A program made the position numbers and the translations under genes. A DNA stretch of 64,000 bases, taken from assembly GCA_018057925.1 (NCBI GenBank), contig JAGPCT010000008.1, forward strand, positions 58,128-122,127, read 5' to 3'. Below, piece after piece: positions 57,668 to 64,000 of this stretch. This stretch comes from Saprospiraceae bacterium. GTDB lineage: Bacteria > Bacteroidota > Bacteroidia > Chitinophagales > Saprospiraceae. Below the pieces are notes generated by a model. It was not told the origin of the DNA. It saw nothing but the letters and a program-made list of their open reading frames with translations, and did no database searches. Each line of letters begins with the position of its first letter. Positions within the stretch are counted from its first letter, which is position 1.

Positions 57668-59358
57668 AGGCGCTATTGATATATAATGACAATATTACAT
57701 CTCAGGTTGTTTTTGATTTTGCAAGAGAACTAGGAGGATCTTTCAAGTTTCAAATTGGCAAACAAGAATTGTTAAACCCTAATTTTTCTATTGATGGGAA
57801 AATAGATAGTATCTTAAAAATTGAAATTAAAAATCACAAATATGATTGTATTTTTATTCCGTACTCGCTTTCAGAGGATAATTATATAGAATTTACCGGA
57901 CTCCGTTTTGCTTGTCATATTCGATTAACACCTGAATTTAATAATATTCAAACACCGATTGTCTTCTTTGGCTACGAAACCGAAAATGAAATCAATAAAT
58001 TGTCAAAATTAGGCTCTATTCTATTTTCGAGAGGAATCTATACAACGGAAAAAGTATCTATAAAAGATTTTGAAAAACAAGTGAAATATATTGAGAGTAA
58101 CTACCACGAAATAAACGAGGAATTGTTTATAAGGCAGTTTACTGAAGGAATTATTGTTAAGCCATCTGGTAACTATGCAACCCACCATTCCATCACTAAT
58201 GAGTGGAGTATTTATAGATGGGCAAATGCTTTAAAAATAGAAAATGAACAAATTCAGACTATAGAAAGAAAACTAGGTAGCAACCTTTACTTTAAATATT
58301 TAAAAGCACAATTTCCTATACAAGAAAGTATTGATGCCAATAATCAAATTATTACAGAAGCTGGTAAAATACTTTATATTGATGATGAAGTTGAAAAAGG
58401 TTGGGATATAGTCTTTAGACAAATATGCACTCTAAAAAAATATGAATCTATTGGAAATGATTTTAAGAATTTAGGTTCTACCAAAATTGTTGAATCAGCA
58501 ATTAAAAAAGTAAATGAATTTAATCCAGATGTGGTTATCTTAGATTTTCGATTACACGATGATGATTTTGAAAATATAACACCAGAAAATGTAACCGGAT
58601 ATAAAATCTTAAAAAGAATAAAGGAGATAAATAAAGGTATTCAAGTCATTATTTTATCTGCAACGAATAAAATTTGGAATTTACTGGAATTGCAAAACGC
58701 AGGTGCTGATGGATTTATTCTTAAAGAATCACCTGAATTGAGTGTTGATAGGAATTTTAGCAAAAACACAATCACAAATATTTACAGAACTATTAATGTG
58801 GCTTTGTCTAAAAGGTATATGAAAGAAATTTATACTGTTTGGAAGGAATCTTTTCAAACTATCGGAAATTCTAATACAAATTTTATGTCAGAATCTAAAA
58901 TTACTTTAGACTCTGCTTGGGAATTAATTAAATCAGAACATTTAGACTTAGGGTATCTTACACTCTACCAGTCTATCGAAAGTTATGCAAATAACTTATA
59001 TCAAATAGGAGATGGTAAAGACACAATAAATGGAACAACAGTTATAGATAAATCAAAAGTAACAAGTAATATTTGGAAATTAACATACAAAAAAGACAAT
59101 ATTAATGGCGACTATTTTACATCTAATGATCAAGATCAACATAAAACACAAAATCCAACCACACTTTTTAAAGTTTCTTGCCTATTTCAATTTAAATATC
59201 AATATAATACTGATCAACTTAAAGAAATTGGGAAACTAAATAAAATTCGGAACAATATAGCACATGGATTTAGAATACCTAAGAATCAAATACAGCATTC
59301 AACAAAAGATGATTTAATAAAGATACTTAACTTAATAAAGACTATTAGAAAAGTTTAA
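57664..59358 (+). CDS. Two-receiver protein with C-terminal HEPN-like domain (candidate retron effector)
   Basis: A 564-residue protein. Residues 1-~150 look like a degenerate receiver (MKALLIYND, YDCIFIPYSLS, TPIVFFGYE). Residues ~235-375 form an intact receiver: KILYIDDE (Asp240/241), phosphoacceptor Asp294 in VVILDFRLHDDD, Ser332 in VIILSAT and Lys354 in GFILKES. From ~410 the protein is helical, ending with LNKIRNNIAHGF, where Arg529-x4-His534 is the RNase motif of HEPN toxins. A receiver-controlled RNase is the most direct reading. It is the last gene of the RT operon. Other functions for the helical domain, such as simple dimerisation, remain possible. Confidence 0.65.
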   Translation: MKALLIYNDNITSQVVFDFARELGGSFKFQIGKQELLNPNFSIDGKIDSILKIEIKNHKYDCIFIPYSLSEDNYIEFTGLRFACHIRLTPEFNNIQTPIVFFGYETENEINKLSKLGSILFSRGIYTTEKVSIKDFEKQVKYIESNYHEINEELFIRQFTEGIIVKPSGNYATHHSITNEWSIYRWANALKIENEQIQTIERKLGSNLYFKYLKAQFPIQESIDANNQIITEAGKILYIDDEVEKGWDIVFRQICTLKKYESIGNDFKNLGSTKIVESAIKKVNEFNPDVVILDFRLHDDDFENITPENVTGYKILKRIKEINKGIQVIILSATNKIWNLLELQNAGADGFILKESPELSVDRNFSKNTITNIYRTINVALSKRYMKEIYTVWKESFQTIGNSNTNFMSESKITLDSAWELIKSEHLDLGYLTLYQSIESYANNLYQIGDGKDTINGTTVIDKSKVTSNIWKLTYKKDNINGDYFTSNDQDQHKTQNPTTLFKVSCLFQFKYQYNTDQLKEIGKLNKIRNNIAHGFRIPKNQIQHSTKDDLIKILNLIKTIRKV

Positions 59359-59364
59359 ATAACT

Positions 59365-59399
59365 ATGCACATACACTGCACAAACTCATCTCATCTTTG
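59365..59399 (+). promoter_or_regulatory. Operator 3 and likely promoter of the DUF3127-helicase unit
   Basis: ATGCACATACACTGCAC at 59365-59381 matches the inverse of operator 2 in both arms and spacing. CATCTTTG at 59392-59399 is one base off the -7 consensus; the operator would cover the -33 region. Confidence 0.6.
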
Positions 59400-59420
59400 T
59401 GCGAAAATTAAAACAACATT

Positions 59421-59768
59421 ATGCAACTAACGAGAAAACTAATACAGATACTCCCTATCCAAACCGGAACCGGTAAAAATAGCGAATGGAAAAAACAAGA
59501 TATTATTTTAGAAACACAAGTCCACTATCCAAAAAAGATGTGCGTTTCCATTTGGTGTGATAAAATTAATGCCAGTCATTTCCAACTCAGAAACATGCTT
59601 AAAATTGATTTTGACATTGATAGTAGAGAATACAATGTCAATTGGTTTACAGATATTAAATCATGGAGAGTAGATATTGCAAACGCAAGTGTACCATGCT
59701 CATCTGAGTATCCCGATAATATTAAACAAGTTAATATAGGTAATGAAGATGAAGTTTTACCTTTTTAA
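59421..59768 (+). CDS. DUF3127 OB-fold protein
   Basis: A 115-residue protein. LTRKLIQILPIQTGTGKNSEWKKQDIILET and the later FDIDSREYNVNWFTDIKSWRVD are the hallmarks of DUF3127, an OB-fold family in Bacteroidota that resembles single-strand-DNA-binding proteins. Here the family seems to serve an accessory system, because it lies between an operator shared with the WYL regulator and a helicase gene. DNA binding is inferred from the fold. Confidence 0.82.
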   Translation: MQLTRKLIQILPIQTGTGKNSEWKKQDIILETQVHYPKKMCVSIWCDKINASHFQLRNMLKIDFDIDSREYNVNWFTDIKSWRVDIANASVPCSSEYPDNIKQVNIGNEDEVLPF

Positions 59769-59829
59769 CAATTTATAAATGTTCGGATGAACTGCAAACA
59801 AAACAGTCTTTGAAATAAAATCAAACAAC

Positions 59830-61950
59830 ATGAGCATATTTAATCATTTTGAGCAAATAAACTTGAGCCAGGATCAGGAAGAAGCCTTAACAAAGTTGGA
59901 AACTTTTTTAACAGGTTCGGATCATTTGTTTATGTTGAAAGGCTATGCTGGTACCGGAAAAACCACCCTCATCAAAGGATTAACACAATATCTTTCATCA
60001 ACAGATCAATTATTTCAGGTACTGGCCCCAACCGGCCGAGCCGCAAAAATACTTAGAGAAAAAACAGGATATGGAAAAACCATACATAGGGGTATATATA
60101 ATTTCAATGTTCTGGAGACAAAGAATAATAATGCAGAAGATGATGCAGAATTATCATTTGAATATATCTTTCCTATCAATGTGCTTTCTGAAAAAACAAT
60201 TATAATAGTTGATGAGGCTTCTATGGTACAAGCAAAGTTTCATAAAAATGAACTATTTACTTTTGGGACCAATATAATGCTTGATGATTTACTCACCTTT
60301 GCCGCGTTGAAATCTACAGGCTCCAAATTAATTTTTGTAGGGGATCCAGCGCAGCTTTCGCCTGTTGGAGAATCTGAATCAATAGCATTAAAACAAGAAT
60401 TTTTTAACTCATTAGGGTATAGCTGTATAGCAACAACGTTAACAAAAATTAATCGGCAAGAAGACAACTTGATTTTACAAAATTCAATGAAAATTCGAGA
60501 AGTTTTAGATTCAAATAATCGTTTTGAGCTAAAATTAGAATACGATAATCATTCATTTATAAAAATCTCACCGGAAGAAATTTTTGAGAGATACACAGAT
60601 TTGTTCCCTTCTCCTAAAGTTGGGGACGGTGTTGTTATTAATTACTCTAATAGCCAATGCTACCATAATAATATTGCCATTCGAGAAAAACTATTTCCCG
60701 GCCATAAAATAATTACCCCTGGAGACATAATCATTATAGGGAATAACAATTACCAAACTTTTGGAGTAGAAATTTTCAATGGAGATATGGCTGAAGTAAT
60801 CGGAGTTGGGGAAACTTATAAACCTGAACCAGTCCCTGTATATTGCGAAATTGCTGGACAAAGAATAAAAATATGGGTTAAATACGTCTTTAGGGACTTA
60901 GTTGTAAGATTCCCATGGTACAATCAAGATGTACATATTACAGTACTGGAATCATTATTAGACTCACCGGAAAGAGATTTATCCATCTGCGAAATTAAGG
61001 GCCTTTATATTGAGTTTAAGATAAGGTTTGATAAAGAGCAAAAAGCGCGAAGAGAAAAGGGATTGGGTGTATACAAAGTTGGTTCAGAAGAATTTAAAAA
61101 CATGTTGAGAAATGATAAATATTATAATGCGCTCAGAGCAAAGTATGGATATTCGATTACTTGCCATAAAGCTCAAGGCGGAGAATGGGATAATGTTTTT
61201 GTAGATTATACTGGCTGTGTTTCTTTGAAAGACGAGCCATTAAGATGGTGTTACACCGCTACGACACGGGGCATTAACAAATTGTTTGCCCTGAATGCTC
61301 CAAATTTTGGGAAAAACGACAAATTTAAAATATCCGGATTGACTGTTGTTGGTAAAATAACTGCAAATTCCCTTAGTCTTTTAAATGTAGCAACATCTCC
61401 ATTTCACAATGAGAATGACCATAAGGCGAAAAGCTTAAAATATTGGGAGATTTCTGAGAAGTTCATTGGGACTAAATATCGTATTAAGGATGTTGCTTCA
61501 CTTGGCCCTTATCATGAAAGATATACAATTACTGATGGAGAGAATGATATGCTGATGGATGGCTTTCATAAGGAATCGGGACATTATATTAAACCATTTA
61601 TTATAATAAGCAGTCTGGCTGCAGAGGAAAAGAGTATGCTCGAGAAGATTGTTAATACACCCATTAAAAATATTTTTACTATTGACTATTCACCAAAAGC
61701 AGAAAGTCTTATCGAATTATATTCACTGATGCAGTCTTTATGTTATGAATTGGACATAAGTATTACTAACATAGTTGAAGAAGAGTACAAAGTAATATAT
61801 AGTTTGATTACAGATAACCCATATGCAGTAATACTGTTTTCTTTTGATAAGAACTTCAAACTAACTACAGCAATGCCTAGGACATTAGGTAGCCCAAATG
61901 ATAGTAAACTTATCCAACTTACTCAAAAACTATTGGATTATGTCATTTAA
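59830..61950 (+). CDS. SF1B (RecD/Dda-like) DNA helicase
   Basis: A 706-residue ATPase. Walker A is GYAGTGKTTLIKGL (38-51), motif Ia APTGRAAKILREKTG, Walker B IIIVDEASMV (124-133), and motif III FVGDPAQLSPVGES. The C-terminal motor motif is GYSITCHKAQGGEWDNVFVD, with YTATTRG as motif VI. All motifs are intact, so it should be an active 5'-3' helicase. A further ~190 residues after the motor (from ~515) have no recognised domain. The stop overlaps the next gene by 11 nt. Confidence 0.9.
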   Translation: MSIFNHFEQINLSQDQEEALTKLETFLTGSDHLFMLKGYAGTGKTTLIKGLTQYLSSTDQLFQVLAPTGRAAKILREKTGYGKTIHRGIYNFNVLETKNNNAEDDAELSFEYIFPINVLSEKTIIIVDEASMVQAKFHKNELFTFGTNIMLDDLLTFAALKSTGSKLIFVGDPAQLSPVGESESIALKQEFFNSLGYSCIATTLTKINRQEDNLILQNSMKIREVLDSNNRFELKLEYDNHSFIKISPEEIFERYTDLFPSPKVGDGVVINYSNSQCYHNNIAIREKLFPGHKIITPGDIIIIGNNNYQTFGVEIFNGDMAEVIGVGETYKPEPVPVYCEIAGQRIKIWVKYVFRDLVVRFPWYNQDVHITVLESLLDSPERDLSICEIKGLYIEFKIRFDKEQKARREKGLGVYKVGSEEFKNMLRNDKYYNALRAKYGYSITCHKAQGGEWDNVFVDYTGCVSLKDEPLRWCYTATTRGINKLFALNAPNFGKNDKFKISGLTVVGKITANSLSLLNVATSPFHNENDHKAKSLKYWEISEKFIGTKYRIKDVASLGPYHERYTITDGENDMLMDGFHKESGHYIKPFIIISSLAAEEKSMLEKIVNTPIKNIFTIDYSPKAESLIELYSLMQSLCYELDISITNIVEEEYKVIYSLITDNPYAVILFSFDKNFKLTTAMPRTLGSPNDSKLIQLTQKLLDYVI

Positions 61951-63451
61951 AGAAATTAAAGAACTACGACAAGCTGGAAAACTTGAAGAAGCTTTGCAAA
62001 TGGCAAATCAAGCTTTGGAATCAGAGCCCGAAAACATTTGGAATAAGCGGGCTGCCGCATGGGTGTATTATGATTATCTCAAAAAAAACGCTCAGCCTGA
62101 ATCATTTAAAGTTTTTAAGGAAAATCTTATCAAGATTAAAGACCTGCAATTACCTGAAGATGAGAAAATGGTCTTTGATAATTGTGCTTGGCAAATAGGC
62201 AGTTTGGTCTTTGCATTACAAAAAACAGAGCATGTTGATTATGGCAAAATCAATGAGTTGTTTGAAATTATCAAGGTCTTTCATTTCACTAAGCCATCTG
62301 AGCCGTATTCCTTTATTTACAAAGCCTTTCACAAAGGCTATCAGAATTGGCCACACTATCTACCATTTGCCGACTGGTGGGATTTTGACAACCTGCGTTC
62401 TGAAGACTATTTAAAAGAAGAATTCAAAGGCAAAAAGATAATGTCAATTGCCGAACAGGCATACATTGCTTATTCCAAGAAGCTTTTGGAAGGTGAGCCC
62501 TTGGTTCCTTTTGGTCTGCAAAGAATGATTGACAAAGAAAAGATCCAATCGTTCTTGCCAAAATTGGAGTGTTTGATAGATGAGCATCCTGACTATCAAT
62601 ATCCGCCCTATTTTAAAGCAAAACTACTTTTGGCTTTAGGTAATGATGAAAATGTGTTATCAGCATTTTTACCTTTTGCCAAGCAGAAAAGAAAAGACTT
62701 TTGGGTATGGGACCTGCTGGCGGAAATATTTTCAGAGGACAAAGATGTTCAGTTTGCGTGCTATTGTAAAGCCTTGAGTTTAAATACCTCCGAAGACTAT
62801 TTAGTTAAGTTAAGGCAGACTTTTTCTGAAATGCTCATTGAAAGGAAAATGTATAATGAAGCCAAAACAGAAATTCAAAAAGTTATAACAACAAGAGAGA
62901 ACCACGAATGGAAGTTGCCTAATCAAATAATGCAATGGAAAGAACAAGAATGGTATAAATCTGCCACGGCTAAAAAGGACAACCAAGATTTGTATTCAAA
63001 TCACACCAAGCAGGCAGAGGAAATATTGTTTCATGACATACCGGAAGAAATAATTGCAGTCGAGTTTGTCAATGAAAATAAAAGAATGATAAATTTTGTG
63101 AAAGATAAGAAAAAATTTGGCTTCTTCAAATACGCTGGCAATGTGGAAAAGCCGCAAATTGGCGACCTTTTAAAGGTGCGTTTTAATGGAGAAGGTCAAG
63201 ATGGTTTCTTCAAAATACTGACTGCAAAAAAAGCCGAACCCAATTTAACTTCCGGTGCGCTGAAAAACTTTGAAGGAAAGTTAAAGATAATTTCTCCTCT
63301 AAATTTTGGTATCATTGAAGACATTTTTATTGGGCCTAAAATAATAGTAGAAGAAAATCTAAAAGAGGGACAGAAATTAAAGGGCAGAGCAATACGCTCA
63401 TTCAATAAAAAGAAAAATGAATGGGGATGGAAAGCAATAGAAATCAAATAG
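61940..63451 (+). CDS. DUF7017-type protein with TPR N-terminus and S1/cold-shock-like C-terminus
   Basis: About 503 residues from the ATG at 61940 (MSFKEIKELRQAGKLEEALQ), chosen because the helical TPR-like start fits there; the frame opens 14 codons earlier. The N-terminal half is helical (TPR-like, residues 1-~330). Two beta-rich segments follow, near 365-425 and 435-500, the first with FGFFKYAGNVEKPQIGDLLKVRF like an S1/CSD OB fold. I recall this domain pair from proteins listed as parts of TOTE conflict systems. Its overlap with the helicase gene shows co-expression. Confidence 0.7.
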   Translation: MSFKEIKELRQAGKLEEALQMANQALESEPENIWNKRAAAWVYYDYLKKNAQPESFKVFKENLIKIKDLQLPEDEKMVFDNCAWQIGSLVFALQKTEHVDYGKINELFEIIKVFHFTKPSEPYSFIYKAFHKGYQNWPHYLPFADWWDFDNLRSEDYLKEEFKGKKIMSIAEQAYIAYSKKLLEGEPLVPFGLQRMIDKEKIQSFLPKLECLIDEHPDYQYPPYFKAKLLLALGNDENVLSAFLPFAKQKRKDFWVWDLLAEIFSEDKDVQFACYCKALSLNTSEDYLVKLRQTFSEMLIERKMYNEAKTEIQKVITTRENHEWKLPNQIMQWKEQEWYKSATAKKDNQDLYSNHTKQAEEILFHDIPEEIIAVEFVNENKRMINFVKDKKKFGFFKYAGNVEKPQIGDLLKVRFNGEGQDGFFKILTAKKAEPNLTSGALKNFEGKLKIISPLNFGIIEDIFIGPKIIVEENLKEGQKLKGRAIRSFNKKKNEWGWKAIEIK

Positions 63452-63582
63452 CCATCGCTAACATAAACGCCCCTTGCATCCCAGTAGAAGCTCAAACCCT
63501 GCTCTAAATTATCACATTCTAATGATCACAAACAATATAACCTTTTTATGATTCAGGCTGATGAGGTTATAAAGGGTCTTAG

Positions 63583-63846
63583 TTTGAAACATCCGAGGTT
63601 ATATCATCTGTTTACCCCAATCCATTTACTTCTCACTGCTCCATTAGTCTTCAGGTCAAGGCACAGAATGACTGTCGTATTGTACTTACGGATATAGCCG
63701 GCAAGACAGTATACAGCAGTATCAATACAATATTACAGCCCGGGACATATATATTCCCGCTCGATGTCGATTTAAGTACAGGGACATATATTGTGACTAT
63801 ATATGTAGGAAGTAATCTTTTCACACATAAACTGATTAAGCTATGA
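63583..63846 (+). pseudogene. Orphan T9SS type A sorting domain (remnant)
   Basis: An 88-codon frame after a TAG, without an ATG near its start, reads VYPNPFTSHCSISLQV, then LTDIAGKTVYSS and ends STGTYIVTIYVGSNLFTHKLIKL. This is a complete C-terminal sorting domain of a type IX cargo protein with the rest of the gene missing. The 131 bp before it have no coding signal. It marks a decayed gene at the island's right edge. Confidence 0.7.
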
Positions 63847-63872
63847 GATTTACCATAATATTGCGTATATTT

Positions 63873-64000
63873 AGGGCTTGCTGAATAATTCACAAGCAAT
63901 TAATAATCAATAAAATAAATGGCAATTTTCTTTGAAAAGTGCACGAAGTTTTTTAACTTTAAGCTTAAAACCGTGCATTTATGTTCAAATATAAGCCAGA
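63873..64000 (+). mobile_element. Possible left end of an insertion sequence with start of a transposase
   Basis: GGGCTTGCTGAATAATTC contains an inverted repeat (GCTTG...CAAGC) and resembles terminal repeats of transposase-encoding elements. An ATG at 63981 opens a frame MFKYKP that leaves the window. The window ends too early to decide. Confidence 0.35.

Noticed and set aside
63651..63899. 82-codon minus-strand frame
   Set aside because: It is opposite the plus-strand T9SS sorting-domain remnant, which has clear family motifs.

Overview
This window is a chromosomal segment of an AT-rich member of the Bacteroidota, most likely close to the Saprospiraceae/Chitinophagales. The evidence is a type IX secretion (T9SS) cargo protease with a C-terminal sorting domain, a gliding-motility-type C-terminal domain protein, an S46 dipeptidyl-peptidase, PafA-type phosphatase, a GLPGLI protein, a DUF3127 protein, and promoters of the Bacteroidota form TTG-N19/20-TAnnTTTG. 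Genus or species cannot be read from the sequence.

Positions 1-52.7 kb are ordinary core genome. It holds a CoA-binding protein, dihydroorotase and malate dehydrogenase, a secreted M43-like protease, sucC, and a minus-strand block (cysteine desulfurase, phosphohexomutase, ferritin, peroxiredoxin, M23 peptidase, MeaB GTPase, giant surface protein). Next come an S41 protease, LptE, SecG, a gamma carbonic anhydrase, PafA, MobA, a glycosyltransferase, S46 peptidase, HflX, YebC and GyrA. These are followed by a TPR protein, a TonB-like protein, a beta-oxidation pair, tryptophan 2,3-dioxygenase, YchF and a nucleoside phosphorylase. The core part ends with an ECF sigma/anti-sigma/adhesin-barrel operon, MscL, an outer-membrane barrel plus GLPGLI pair, an ATP-grasp protein with a histone-H1-like tail, and a class I glutamine amidotransferase. 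Five copies of a ~150-bp three-hairpin repeat lie between these genes; one supplies the end of the tryptophan dioxygenase reading frame and one starts on the amidotransferase stop codon.

Positions 53.1-63.5 kb form an accessory island that looks like a defence island. A divergent WYL regulator faces a retron: a leader RNA with a1/a2 inverted repeats about 300 nt apart, two tandem 69-bp hairpin-containing units inside it, and a retron-type reverse transcriptase with NAxxH, YADD and VTG motifs. Three genes follow with 2-nt or overlapping junctions: a 407-aa possible degenerate histidine-kinase-like protein, a 206-aa receiver-like protein lacking the phosphoacceptor Asp, and a 564-aa protein with a degenerate receiver, an intact receiver and a C-terminal HEPN-like domain carrying an Rx4H RNase motif. 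I do not recall a retron type with this effector set; it is the main candidate for an undescribed system. A second unit follows: DUF3127 OB-fold protein, RecD/Dda-like helicase, and a DUF7017/S1-like TPR protein. A 17-bp inverted repeat of form RTGCA-N7-TGCAY occurs at the WYL promoter, the retron promoter and in front of the DUF3127 gene, suggesting that the WYL protein controls all three units.

The right edge (63.5-64 kb) holds a decayed T9SS sorting domain without its protein and what may be the first bases of an insertion sequence.
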